Below, piece by piece: positions 36,979 to 46,271 of a DNA stretch of 64,000 bases. The DNA is from Aliidongia dinghuensis (GTDB lineage: Bacteria > Pseudomonadota > Alphaproteobacteria > ATCC43930 > CGMCC-115725): contig NZ_BMJQ01000006.1 of assembly GCF_014643535.1 (NCBI RefSeq), forward strand, positions 310,001 to 374,000, in the 5' to 3' direction. Under the pieces are notes generated by a model. That model saw nothing but the letters and a program-made list of their open reading frames with translations. It searched no databases and was not told the origin of the DNA. Numbering within the stretch: position 1 is the stretch's first letter; each line of letters starts with the position of its first letter. Both the position numbers and the translations under genes were made by a program.

Positions 36979-38316
36979 ATGCACGCTTATAACAAGGTGG
37001 TCTGGAGCGAGGGCATGTTCCTGCGCGTCCAGCATTTCCAGCAGGCCGATCGCTACGCCGAAGCGCTGCTCAAGGCCCGGACCGAATATCTGCGTCCGTT
37101 CCCATGGGGTGTGACCGAACTCTCGATCAATCGCGAGCTGCTGGCCACGGGCAAGTTCGCGCTCAACAGCTGCAGCGGCGTCATGCCCGACGGCACGCCC
37201 TTCGCGATCCCGGACGAGGCGGATCACCCGCCGCCGCTCGAGCTGTTCGACACGGCGCGCGGCAGCGTCATCTATCTGACGCTGCCGGCGCGTCAGCCGG
37301 GCCAGGCTGAGATCGGCCAGCTGGACCGGGAGGACGCCGGCACGCGCTTTTCGCCGATCGATTGCACCGTCGTCGACGCGAACCTCGGGACGGAGCAGCG
37401 CAGCACCTTACGGGTCGGCAAGCTGCGCCTGCGCTATCAGCTGGATTCGGCGTCGCTCGGCGGCTACGAGCGCATCGGCCTCGCCCGTGTCGTCGACGTC
37501 CGGGCCGACCGGTCGGTCCTGCTCGACGACAAATACATCGCCCCCGCGCTCTCGATCGGCGCCCAGCCGACGCTCGCCGCCTATGCGACCGAGCTTTTGG
37601 GCCTCATCAGCCACCGGGCCGAGGCGCTCGCCGCTCGCATCACCGATCCGAGCGCCAGGGGCTCGGCCGAGATCGCCGACTTTCTGCTGCTGCAGGCGTT
37701 GAACCGGCACGAGCCGGTGCTGCGCCACGCGGTCGGCATCGCGCCGTCCCTGCACCCTGAGGATCTCTATCGGCTGTGCTGCGAGATCGCGGGCGAGATC
37801 GCGACCTTCACGACCGAAGCCAAGCGGGCGAGCGTCTTTCCCGATTATCGGCACGACGATTTGCAGAGCTCCTTCGCCCCGATCTTCATCGACCTGCGCT
37901 CGTCGCTGAGCGCGGTGCTCGAGCAGACCGCGGTGCCGATCCCACTGCAGGACCGGCGCTACGGCATCAAGGTCGGCATGATCTCCGACCGCTCGCTGCT
38001 GACGAACGCGTCGTTCGTGCTGGTGACGCGGGCCGACATGCCGATCGAGCATCTCCGGCGCATGTTCCCGAACCAGGTCAAGATCGGCCCGGTCGAGGAG
38101 ATCGCCCAGCTGGTGAACGTCGCTTTGCCGGGCATCAGCGTCCGTCCGCTGCCGGTGGCGCCGCGCCAGCTGCCGTACCGCAACGGCTCGGTCTATTTCG
38201 ACCTCGACCGCAGCAACCCGCATTTCAAGCAACTGCAGAAGTCCGGCGGCATCGCCATCCATCTCGCCGGCGACTTCCCGCAGATCGAAATGGAACTCTG
38301 GGCGATCAAGGGCTGA
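36979..38316 (+). CDS. tssK: T6SS baseplate protein TssK
   Basis: A 445-residue cytoplasmic baseplate adaptor. The N-terminus KVVWSEGMFLRVQHFQQADRY is diagnostic for TssK, and the C-terminal receptor-like part ends with RNGSVYFDLDRSNPHFKQL and AGDFPQIEMELWAIKG. It forms trimers that link the TssEFG wedges to TssL and TssM. The next gene, tssL, begins 4 bases after its stop. Confidence 0.95.
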   Translation: MHAYNKVVWSEGMFLRVQHFQQADRYAEALLKARTEYLRPFPWGVTELSINRELLATGKFALNSCSGVMPDGTPFAIPDEADHPPPLELFDTARGSVIYLTLPARQPGQAEIGQLDREDAGTRFSPIDCTVVDANLGTEQRSTLRVGKLRLRYQLDSASLGGYERIGLARVVDVRADRSVLLDDKYIAPALSIGAQPTLAAYATELLGLISHRAEALAARITDPSARGSAEIADFLLLQALNRHEPVLRHAVGIAPSLHPEDLYRLCCEIAGEIATFTTEAKRASVFPDYRHDDLQSSFAPIFIDLRSSLSAVLEQTAVPIPLQDRRYGIKVGMISDRSLLTNASFVLVTRADMPIEHLRRMFPNQVKIGPVEEIAQLVNVALPGISVRPLPVAPRQLPYRNGSVYFDLDRSNPHFKQLQKSGGIAIHLAGDFPQIEMELWAIKG

Positions 38317-38320
38317 CCTG

Positions 38321-39667
38321 ATGACGCTGTACAGCACCCACGGGGGCGGACCCGAGCAAACCATCGTCAAGCCCACGCCCGGCGGCCGGCGGCCGAGTGC
38401 GGCCCCGGTACGGCCGGTCGAAGCGGCGCCATCCTACCGGGCGGAGGATGTCGCCGACCTCACCGCCGGCGGCATCAATCCGCTGGTCGCGGCGGCCGGG
38501 CCGATCCTGGGCCTGGTCCGACGGCTCACCGCCTCCGTCGAGCAGAGCAACGTGGACCTGCTGCGCGAACGGGTGATCGCCGAGATCCGTACCTTCGAGA
38601 AGCGGGTCCTGGCCGCCAGCGTTCCGGCCGAGGCGGCGCGCGCCGCCCATTACGCGCTGTGCGCGACACTCGACGACGTCGTGCTGAACACGCCGTGGGG
38701 CAATCATTCGAGCTGGACGCGCAACAGCATGGTGTCGACCTTCCATCTCGACGTCAGCGGTGGCGAGCGCTTCTTCGACCTCCTGACCCACCTGCACCGC
38801 GAGCCCGGCGCCAACCGGGATGTGCTTGAGCTCATGTATCTCTGCCTGTCGCTCGGTTTCGAGGGCCGGCTCCGCATCATTCCGCACGGAGCACTCGAGC
38901 TGGCGCGCATCCGCGACGGCCTCTATCGCACGTTGCGCCAGCAGGGCGACTTCGAGCGCGAGCTGTCGCCGCATTGGCACGGTATCGAGGCGGTGCATCG
39001 CCCCTTACGCTCCTACGTCGAGCTGTGGACGATCGTGGCCGCGAGCGTGATCATCATCACGCTCATGATCGTGGGCTTCAGCTTCGCGCTCAACCGCAGT
39101 TCGGACGGCACGCTGAAGACGCTCGCAACCCTGCCGCCGACCGGCACCCCCAGCATCCATGTCGCCGCCCCCGCGTTGCCGGCCCCGCCGCCGAAGAATG
39201 TCGCGTTCGATCACCTGAAGACGTTCCTCAAGCCCGAAATCGACCAGAAGCTGGTGACGGTCTCGGGCGAAGGCGCCACCGTCACCGTGCGCATCCGCAA
39301 CAGCGGCATGTTCCCGTCGGGCAGCGCCACGATCGACGAGCGCTACGACGGGTTGGTCGACCGCATCGCCCAGGCACTCGACGGCGAGCCCGGCAAGATC
39401 TTGATCACCGGCCACACCGACAACGTGCCGATCCATACGGTGCGCTTCCCGTCGAACTGGCACCTGTCGACCGCGCGGGCCGAAGCGGTCGCGGACATGG
39501 TGAAAGCGCACCTCGCCGACAAGACCCGCGTCACCTCCGAAGGCCGGGCCGATGCGGAACCGCTCGCGTCCAACGATACGCCGGAGGGCCGCGAGACCAA
39601 CCGGCGCATCGACATCATGCTGACCCGCCCGACCCTGTCTCGCCCGGCCGGAGCCCAAGCACCATGA
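38321..39667 (+). CDS. tssL: T6SS inner-membrane protein TssL with C-terminal OmpA-like domain
   Basis: A 448-residue DotU/IcmH-type protein. The cytoplasmic domain (about 45-230) contains ALCATLDDVVLNTPWG, one transmembrane helix is at about 236-256 (IVAASVIIITLMIVGFSF), and the periplasmic C-terminus (about 310-440) is an OmpA peptidoglycan-binding domain (ILITGHTDNVPIHT; GRADAEPLASNDTPEGRETN). The N-terminus has EQTIVKPTPGGRR with Thr14 in a position like the PpkA site described in Agrobacterium TssL. It overlaps tssM by four bases (ATGA). Confidence 0.94.
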   Translation: MTLYSTHGGGPEQTIVKPTPGGRRPSAAPVRPVEAAPSYRAEDVADLTAGGINPLVAAAGPILGLVRRLTASVEQSNVDLLRERVIAEIRTFEKRVLAASVPAEAARAAHYALCATLDDVVLNTPWGNHSSWTRNSMVSTFHLDVSGGERFFDLLTHLHREPGANRDVLELMYLCLSLGFEGRLRIIPHGALELARIRDGLYRTLRQQGDFERELSPHWHGIEAVHRPLRSYVELWTIVAASVIIITLMIVGFSFALNRSSDGTLKTLATLPPTGTPSIHVAAPALPAPPPKNVAFDHLKTFLKPEIDQKLVTVSGEGATVTVRIRNSGMFPSGSATIDERYDGLVDRIAQALDGEPGKILITGHTDNVPIHTVRFPSNWHLSTARAEAVADMVKAHLADKTRVTSEGRADAEPLASNDTPEGRETNRRIDIMLTRPTLSRPAGAQAP

Positions 39668-42600
39668 ATCCGTTAAGCATCCTCAGCGTGGTCCTGTCGC
39701 GCTTCAAGGGCCGCTGGGTCTCGTCGCTGATCTGGGCGATCGGCCTCGCGACGGTCCTGTGGTTCCTCGCCGACATGATCGTCATCCACGGCTACCGGCC
39801 GCTGGAAAGCGACGAATCCCGCCTGATCGCCATCGCGGTCGTGTTTGCCGTCTGGCTCGTCGCCAACCTGATCGTCGTCTGGGTGAAGCGCCGGGCCAAC
39901 AAGGCGATGATCGAGAACCTGACCGCGGTCGATCCCAACCGCCCCGGCGATGCGACGGCCGAGGAGATCGCCCAGCTCCGCACCCGGCTGCAGGAGGCGC
40001 TGGGCCTGCTGCGCAAGACCGGCAGCGGCCGGCGCTGGGGCCGCGACTACCTCTACCAGCTGCCCTGGTACGTCATGATCGGCCCGCCGGGCTCGGGCAA
40101 GACCACCGCCCTTCTCTCGTCGGGCCTCAAGTTCCCGCTGTCGAACACGCTCGGCCGCGATCCGCTCAAGGGCATCGGCGGCACCCGGAACTGCGACTGG
40201 TGGTTCACCGAAGAGGCGATCCTGCTCGACACGGCCGGGCGCTACACGACCCAGGACAGCGACCCGCAGATCGACCAGGCCTCGTGGCTGGGCTTCCTCA
40301 ACCTGCTCAAGTCCAGCCGGCCGCGCCAGCCGATCAACGGCGTCATCCTGGTGATCAGCCTTTCGGACGTGGCGGCGCGGGATCCCGCCGAACGGCTCGG
40401 CCATGCCCAGGCCATCCGCCAGCGCCTGAACGAGCTCTACGAGCATTTCGGCCTGCGCTTCCCGGTCTATGTGCTGTTCACCAAGGCCGACCTGATCGCC
40501 GGTTTCGTCGAGTATTTCGACGCCTATACCAAGACCGAGCGCGAGCAGGTCTGGGGCGCCACCCTGCCGCTCGACAAGGCGGAGCTGGGCGAGGAAGGCA
40601 TCGTCACCCAGGTGCCGGCCGAGTTCGACCAGCTGGTCGGCCGGATGAACGATCAGCTGCTGGAGCGGGTGCAGCAGGAGCCCGACATCGAGCGGCGCGG
40701 GTTGATCTACAGTTTCCCCAACCAGATCGCGAGCCTGCGCGATTCGGTGCAGGAGCTCCTGACCGAGATCTTCCGCCCGACCCGGTACGAGCAGCGCGCG
40801 CTCCTGCGCGGCGTCTATCTCGCGTCCGGCACCCAGACCGGCACGCCGATCGACCGCATGATGAGCGTCATGTCGTCGGCGTTCGGTGTCACGCCGCAAC
40901 GCCTGCCGGCCTTTCCCGGCCAGGGGCGCAGCTATTTCCTGACCCGCCTCTTCCGCAACGTCATCTTCGCCGAGGCGGCGATGGTCGCGACCGATCCGCG
41001 CGCCGACCGGCGGCAGCGGGCGCTGCGCATCACCGCCTATGCCGCCGCCGCCCTGCTGATCATCGGCCTCGCCGCGATCTGGACGAACGGCTATCTCGCG
41101 AACGAGCGGCTCATCGCCGAGATCGACGGCGAGCTCGCGACCTACCAGAAGACGGTCGCCGGCATCCCGTCGACCGACGTCAGCGACACGGACATCGCGC
41201 GGACCGTCCCGGCGCTCAACGAGCTGCGCGCGCTGCCGACCGGGCTCAAGACCGAGCGTCCGAACAGCTGGCTCACGGTCGGGCTCTACCAGGGCGACAA
41301 GCTGCTGTTCCAGCATGACGCGGTCTATCACCGGGCGCTCAATGGCCTGTTCCTGCCGCGCCTGCTCACCCGGCTGCAAGGTCAGATCCGCGACCACATC
41401 GACGACGTCGACTATCTGAGCGAGGCGCTCAAGGCCTATCTGATGCTCGGCAACCAGGGGCCGTTCGACCGGGAATTCGTGCGCCGCTGGCTGGTGGTCG
41501 ACTGGGCGGCGACATATCCCGGCCCGGCCAACGAGCAGCTGCGCAACGACCTCGCGAGCCACTATGACGCGCTCGCCGAGGCGCCGCTGCCGAACATCGC
41601 GCTCGACGGCGGCCTCATCGACCAGGCCCGCAAGACGCTGCAGCAGGTGCCGCCGGCCAATCGCGCCTATGCGCTCATCAGGCAGAGCAAGGCGGCGCGC
41701 GACCTGCCGGCTTGGCGTATCATCGATCACGCCGGCCCGGCCGCCGACCAGGTGTTCACCCGTGTCTCGGGCAAACCGCTCGCGAGCGGCATCCCCGGCA
41801 TCTACACCTATCGCGGCTTCTACGAGGTATTCCTGCCGGCGCTGTCCGGCGTCGCCCAGCAGGTCGAGGCGGAGCGCTGGGTGCGCGGCGGCACGGCCGG
41901 CGAGGACGCGGCGACGGCCTCGACCGACGCCTTCAAGCACGACGTGCTGGCGCTCTACCTCAACGACTACCTGACGCAGTGGCAGAGCCTGCTCGCCGAT
42001 GTCCAGCTCGTCCAGACGCAGTCGCTCGACCAGGCGATCGCCGAGCTCAATCTCCTGTCCGGCCCGGATTCGCCGTTGAGCCTGCTGCTGAAAAGCATCG
42101 CGAAGGAGACGAGCATCAGTCGCCCGCCCGGCGGCGACAAGCCGGACGAGGCGACGCTGCGCCTGACCGCACTCCTGGCACCGGCGAGTGGTGCGGCGGC
42201 GTCGCCCACGGCGCAGATCGACCAGAAATTCAAGCCGATCCAGGATCTCGTCACCGCCGCGAACGGCGCGCCCGCACCCATCGACGACATGACGCGCAGC
42301 CTCGGCAACGTCTATCAGCAGCTGAGCCACGTCTCGCGCTCGCCGGTCAAGGGCCAGGCCATGCTCCATGCGGTCGCCGACGGTTCGGGCGACGGCGGCG
42401 TGCAGCAGATGGCCGCCGACGCGCGGCGGCTGCCGGCGCCGCTCGACGGTTGGCTCGGCGGCATGGCGAACAATGTCTCGTCGATCTCGGTCGGCGGCGC
42501 CCGTTCGCAGCTGGGCGATCTGTGGGATTCCGAGGTGCGCAATTTCTGCGTCAAGGCGACGAACCGGCGCTATCCCTTCTTCAAGGACAGCACGAACGAC

Positions 42601-43209
42601 GTGCCGCTCGACGATTTCGCCAAGCTGTTCGCGCCGAACGGCCTCATCGACAATTTCTTCAACGCCAACCTGAAGCCGCTGGTCGACACGTCGCGTCATC
42701 CCTGGCGCTGGCAGCATGTCGAAGGGTCGGCCGACCTCGGCATCGCGCCCGGCGTGCTGGCTGAGTTCGAGCATGCGGCCGCGATCCGCGACGCCTTCTT
42801 CGCTGGCAGCGGCAATCAACCGCTGGTCCATTTCGAACTGACCCCGGTCGAGCTCGACGCATCGGCGACGGAGATCCAGATCGACCTCGACGGCCAGCAT
42901 ACCGACTATCGGCATGGGCCCACCCGGCCATCGCCAATGCAATGGCCGTCGCCCGGTGGCGGCGCCCAGACGCGCGTCGCCTTCTCCTCGCCGGCAAGCG
43001 GGCAGGCGAGCAGCACCAATTCCGGACCTTGGGCCCTGTTCCGGCTGTTCGACGCCTCGGAAATGCAGCCAGGCCCGTCGAGCGACACGTTCCGCGTCAC
43101 CTTCACGGCCGGCGGCAAGCACGCGAGCTACGACGTGCGGACGAGCAGCGTGCTCAATCCCTTCAACCTCAAGGATTTGAGGCAGTTCCGGTGTCCGACG
43201 TCGTTCTGA
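39664..43209 (+). CDS. tssM: T6SS inner-membrane protein TssM (IcmF)
   Basis: An 1181-residue protein that spans from the inner membrane to TssJ. Two N-terminal helices (about 19-40 and 54-73) precede an NTPase-like domain with Walker A GPPGSGKT at 140-147 and DTAGRYTTQD later; a third helix (AAAALLIIGLAAIW, about 458-472) leads into the periplasmic region. The C-terminal TssM_C domain ends with DVRTSSVLNPFNLKDLRQF. The ATG at 39664 overlaps the tssL stop. The frame upstream of it is a tssL shadow. Confidence 0.95.
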   Translation: MNPLSILSVVLSRFKGRWVSSLIWAIGLATVLWFLADMIVIHGYRPLESDESRLIAIAVVFAVWLVANLIVVWVKRRANKAMIENLTAVDPNRPGDATAEEIAQLRTRLQEALGLLRKTGSGRRWGRDYLYQLPWYVMIGPPGSGKTTALLSSGLKFPLSNTLGRDPLKGIGGTRNCDWWFTEEAILLDTAGRYTTQDSDPQIDQASWLGFLNLLKSSRPRQPINGVILVISLSDVAARDPAERLGHAQAIRQRLNELYEHFGLRFPVYVLFTKADLIAGFVEYFDAYTKTEREQVWGATLPLDKAELGEEGIVTQVPAEFDQLVGRMNDQLLERVQQEPDIERRGLIYSFPNQIASLRDSVQELLTEIFRPTRYEQRALLRGVYLASGTQTGTPIDRMMSVMSSAFGVTPQRLPAFPGQGRSYFLTRLFRNVIFAEAAMVATDPRADRRQRALRITAYAAAALLIIGLAAIWTNGYLANERLIAEIDGELATYQKTVAGIPSTDVSDTDIARTVPALNELRALPTGLKTERPNSWLTVGLYQGDKLLFQHDAVYHRALNGLFLPRLLTRLQGQIRDHIDDVDYLSEALKAYLMLGNQGPFDREFVRRWLVVDWAATYPGPANEQLRNDLASHYDALAEAPLPNIALDGGLIDQARKTLQQVPPANRAYALIRQSKAARDLPAWRIIDHAGPAADQVFTRVSGKPLASGIPGIYTYRGFYEVFLPALSGVAQQVEAERWVRGGTAGEDAATASTDAFKHDVLALYLNDYLTQWQSLLADVQLVQTQSLDQAIAELNLLSGPDSPLSLLLKSIAKETSISRPPGGDKPDEATLRLTALLAPASGAAASPTAQIDQKFKPIQDLVTAANGAPAPIDDMTRSLGNVYQQLSHVSRSPVKGQAMLHAVADGSGDGGVQQMAADARRLPAPLDGWLGGMANNVSSISVGGARSQLGDLWDSEVRNFCVKATNRRYPFFKDSTNDVPLDDFAKLFAPNGLIDNFFNANLKPLVDTSRHPWRWQHVEGSADLGIAPGVLAEFEHAAAIRDAFFAGSGNQPLVHFELTPVELDASATEIQIDLDGQHTDYRHGPTRPSPMQWPSPGGGAQTRVAFSSPASGQASSTNSGPWALFRLFDASEMQPGPSSDTFRVTFTAGGKHASYDVRTSSVLNPFNLKDLRQFRCPTSF

Positions 43210-44699
43210 ACCCGCCCACGGCCGCGCACGAGCCCGGCTTCTATGGGAAAATGCCGGCGCGCGGCGATTTCATCGCCCGGCGCCTCGACCCGAAATTCCT
43301 GAAGCCGCTCGACGAATGGCTGCAGCGCTCGATCGCGACCAGCCAGCGGCAGCTCAAGGATTTCTGGCTGACCGCCTATCTCGATACGCCGATCTGGCGC
43401 TTCGTCATGGGACCGGGCCTGTGCGGCGATATCCCGGTCGCGGGCGTGCTGATGCCGAGCGTCGACCGGGTCGGCCGCTATTTTCCGCTGGTACTCGCCG
43501 CCTCGCTGCCCGGCTGCTCGGCGCCGGTCCGGCTGATGCGGACGGCCGACGACTGGTTCGGCCAGATCGAACGGCTGGCGCTGAGCTCGCTCGACGACGA
43601 GTTCGATTTCGACCGGTTCGACAATGCCATGCGGGCGATCGGCCTGCCGGCGTACGAAAGCCAGCTGCCGACCGGCAGCGCCGAGCGTTCCGGCTTCCGG
43701 GTCGATCTCGCGGACGATCCGGCGCTGACGCAGGCCTACAGCACGATCCTGGATCAGGTGCTGGTCGGCTTCGACAACCGGTTCAGCCTGTGGTGGACCA
43801 CCGGGTCCGAGCGCGTGCGCAGCTCCCTGCTGATCGCGCCGGGCCTGCCGGCACCGCAGAATTTCGCCGCCTTCATGGACGGCAAATGGGACGAATGGGG
43901 CTGGGAGCGGCCGTCGGCGTCGATCCCGATCGATCTCGACGTGCCGGTCCTGCTGCTGAAGCCCTCGATCGAGCTGCCGAGCTTCGGGCGCAGCCATCCG
44001 GGGGCCAAGCGCACCAGCAACCAGGACGCCTATCTCTTGCGGCCGGACCTCAGCCTCTGGGCGGTCGCGGACGGCGTCGGCGGCCACCAGGCCGGCGAAT
44101 TCGCCAGCCGCACGGTCGTCGACCAGCTGAACCAGGTCCTGCCGCCGCTGTCGGCCGGCAGTTTCGTCGACGACGTGCAGGCCGCCTTGGGCGAGGCGAA
44201 CGCCAAGCTTCGGGAGAAGGCGGCGCTGCTCGACGAGAATGCGATCGTCGCCTCGACGGTTGCGATCCTCATCACCTACGGCAACGGCTTCACCTGCCTC
44301 TGGGCGGGCGACAGCCGGATCTATCTCTACCGCAAGGGCGTCCTGCGCCTGCTGACCCGGGATCATGTCTCCCAGCCGGCCGCCGCCGGCAGCGGCAAGT
44401 CGGCCGCCATCACGCGCGCGGTCGGGGCCGCCGCCCGGCTCGAGCTCGATGTCGTGCACGACCAGTTCGAACCGGGCGATCGCTTCCTGTTGTGCAGCGA
44501 CGGGCTGAGCGGCGTGCTGAAGGCGGACGAGCTCGCCGATGCGCTTTCCGTCCCCGCCACGAGTGCCACGATCGACCGGCTGATCGAGGACGCGCTGGTG
44601 TCCGGCGCGCCCGACAATGTGACCGCAGTCGTCATCGAAATCCCCGAGGGCCTCCGCATCAAGGAAACCGATCCTGGGGAGAGCGGGCATGGAACTTGA
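43191..44699 (+). CDS. TagF domain fused to PP2C-type phosphatase PppA
   Basis: A 502-residue fusion. The N-terminal TagF domain (about 15-235) is recognised by PGFYGKMPARGDFIARRL and VGRYFPLVLAAS. The C-terminal PP2C domain starts near residue 262 with SHPGAKRTSNQDA, then WAVADGVGGHQAGE, FLLCSDGLSG and APDNVTAVV, holding the Asp metal ligands. It should dephosphorylate the PpkA target and repress secretion, with TagF adding a second block. A similar TagF-PppA fusion is known in Agrobacterium. The GTG at 43191 overlaps tssM by 19 bases and is preceded by GAGG. Confidence 0.9.
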   Translation: MSDVVLNPPTAAHEPGFYGKMPARGDFIARRLDPKFLKPLDEWLQRSIATSQRQLKDFWLTAYLDTPIWRFVMGPGLCGDIPVAGVLMPSVDRVGRYFPLVLAASLPGCSAPVRLMRTADDWFGQIERLALSSLDDEFDFDRFDNAMRAIGLPAYESQLPTGSAERSGFRVDLADDPALTQAYSTILDQVLVGFDNRFSLWWTTGSERVRSSLLIAPGLPAPQNFAAFMDGKWDEWGWERPSASIPIDLDVPVLLLKPSIELPSFGRSHPGAKRTSNQDAYLLRPDLSLWAVADGVGGHQAGEFASRTVVDQLNQVLPPLSAGSFVDDVQAALGEANAKLREKAALLDENAIVASTVAILITYGNGFTCLWAGDSRIYLYRKGVLRLLTRDHVSQPAAAGSGKSAAITRAVGAAARLELDVVHDQFEPGDRFLLCSDGLSGVLKADELADALSVPATSATIDRLIEDALVSGAPDNVTAVVIEIPEGLRIKETDPGESGHGT

Positions 44700-45891
44700 G
44701 AACGAGGCGCAGCTCGAGAAGCCGGACGACGAGCTCACCCGCCTCGACCTGGCCCCGGCCCCGCCTGAGGAGGAAACCACCGCGCTCGTGCTCGCCGCGG
44801 AAGACGGGCCGGCGCCGACCGAGCAGTCGCCCTACGACGCGGCGCAGGAGCAGCTCGAACGGCACCTCGCGACCTTCATCAGCAAGGTGACGGGCGAGGC
44901 CCACCGGCTGGGGCTCGGCCGGACCAACGTTGCGGAGCTGCTCGTTACCGCGCGCGGCGTGCTCGACCGCTATATCGCGAGCGAGGCCGGCGCCGACGAG
45001 GCCGGGCAAGGCGGCACCCTGCCGCCGGGGCGCATTCTCGCGAACAGCTTCATCGTCCGCAAACTGCTCGCGACCGGCGGCATGGGCGAGATCTATCGGG
45101 TGCGCCACCGGGATCTCAAGACCGACCACGCGATGAAGCTGCTGCGCCAGGAATATCGCAACGACGACAAGCTGGCCCAGCTGTTCGAGGAGGAGGCGCG
45201 GCTGCTGCTGCGCGTCCGGCACGACGCGATCGTCGGCTGCCAGGCCCTGCTGCGCGACACGGACGGCCGGCAGATGATCCTGCTCGAGTTGATCGAGGGG
45301 CCGTCGCTGTCACAGCGGATGCGCCGTAGCCCGCTGGGCTTGGGCGATCTCATCCGCCTGATCGAGCGGATCGGCGGCGGCCTCAAGGCGCTGCATGCGG
45401 CCGGCATCGTCCATCAGGACCTGGCGCCCGACAATATCCTGCTGCCCGACGACGATTTGGCCCAGGCGAAGATCATCGATTTCGGCGTAGCACGCAGTCT
45501 CGGCCCACCCGGTACCGGCGTCAGCATCGATTTCGCCGGCAAATATTCCTTCGCCGCCCCGGAGCAGGTCGGCCTCTACGGCGGCAAGGTCGGCCCGGTG
45601 GCCGACATCTATGCCTTCGGCCTGACCCTGATGGCGGCGGCGCGCGGCGAGCGGCTGCCGATGGGCCAGACCGCCGAGGAAGCGGCCGCGGCCCGCCAAC
45701 GGGTCCCGGCACTCGACGCCGCCCCGGAGCGGCTGCGCCCGCTCATTGCACGCATGCTCGAGCCCGACCCGCGCCGGCGCCTCGCCGGCCTCGACCAATT
45801 GCTGGCCGAGGCGCGCGCGATAACGGCACTCGGCCATCGGCCCGAGCCTCGCGGCCTCGCAAAATGGGTCGGCTGGCTCCGCCGGCGCTGA
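44689..45891 (+). CDS. ppkA: T6SS serine/threonine protein kinase PpkA
   Basis: A 400-residue Hanks-type kinase. An acidic N-terminus is followed by the kinase domain (about 118-375): Gly-rich loop ATGGMGEIYRVRH, Lys in HAMKLL, catalytic loop HQDLAPDNILL, DFG in IIDFGVARS and APE in FAAPEQV. No transmembrane helix is obvious and there is no periplasmic sensor domain, unlike PpkA of Pseudomonas, so signal input must differ. It overlaps tagF-pppA by 11 bases and ends the operon. Kinase, phosphatase and FHA protein form the threonine phosphorylation switch. Confidence 0.9.
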   Translation: MELENEAQLEKPDDELTRLDLAPAPPEEETTALVLAAEDGPAPTEQSPYDAAQEQLERHLATFISKVTGEAHRLGLGRTNVAELLVTARGVLDRYIASEAGADEAGQGGTLPPGRILANSFIVRKLLATGGMGEIYRVRHRDLKTDHAMKLLRQEYRNDDKLAQLFEEEARLLLRVRHDAIVGCQALLRDTDGRQMILLELIEGPSLSQRMRRSPLGLGDLIRLIERIGGGLKALHAAGIVHQDLAPDNILLPDDDLAQAKIIDFGVARSLGPPGTGVSIDFAGKYSFAAPEQVGLYGGKVGPVADIYAFGLTLMAAARGERLPMGQTAEEAAAARQRVPALDAAPERLRPLIARMLEPDPRRRLAGLDQLLAEARAITALGHRPEPRGLAKWVGWLRRR

Positions 45892-45905
45892 TCGTCGCCC
45901 GTTGA

Positions 45906-45952
45906 GCGTCGTCCGATGGCTTAGGCGTCGTCCGATGGCTTAGGCGTCGTCC
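45906..45952. repeat. 19-base tandem duplication at the ppkA/immunity convergent junction
   Basis: GCGTCGTCCGATGGCTTAG occurs twice in tandem (45906-45924, 45925-45943), with a third partial copy to 45952. On the minus strand each unit carries an Asp-Asp-Ala-stop end, so the duplication copies the last codons of the immunity gene downstream of its stop. Confidence 0.8.
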
Positions 45953-46260
45953 TTGCGTCCTTGGGCTTCGGCCAGCAGCCCATCGAGCCAGAGAAGGTAG
46001 GCGTGCGTGCTCATGCCAGGCTCCTGCGCATGCCCGCCGCTCAGACGTTCCAGCTCCGCGTCGAGATCATTGGCCTTAGTTTTGAGAAAATGCGCGATCT
46101 CCGCTCGAGTCTCCGCGATCGTCGCGGCATCCGAAACATCGATAAAGGCATTCACCGCGTCATCCAGATCAGGGCCGAAGATATCGAAATCCTGATTCAG
46201 GTACCCCGCGAGGAGAGTGAACAGATTGAAAAATTGCTTTTGCAGTTCACTGTAGCCCAC
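45940..46260 (-). CDS. CdiI-type immunity protein for the RNase A-like effector
   Basis: A 106-residue acidic protein of the family annotated as contact-dependent growth inhibition immunity protein. The pattern LFTLLAGYLNQDFDIFG then DDAVNAFIDV and ETRAEIAHFL is characteristic. It should bind and block the nuclease of the preceding gene in the producing cell. The start is a GTG at 46260, 11 bases after the effector stop, with TGAGGA placed ideally before it; the longer frame overlaps the toxin gene. Base composition is lower in GC than the flanking T6SS genes, consistent with transfer as a module. Confidence 0.78.
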   Translation of the reverse strand: MGYSELQKQFFNLFTLLAGYLNQDFDIFGPDLDDAVNAFIDVSDAATIAETRAEIAHFLKTKANDLDAELERLSGGHAQEPGMSTHAYLLWLDGLLAEAQGRKDDA

Positions 46261-46271
46261 AGCGGCTGTCC

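Noticed and set aside
39673..43122. 1149-residue open frame on the minus strand
   Set aside because: Entirely antisense to tssM, and its composition (Arg/Glu/Asp/Val-rich, no domain) is that of a high-GC shadow frame.
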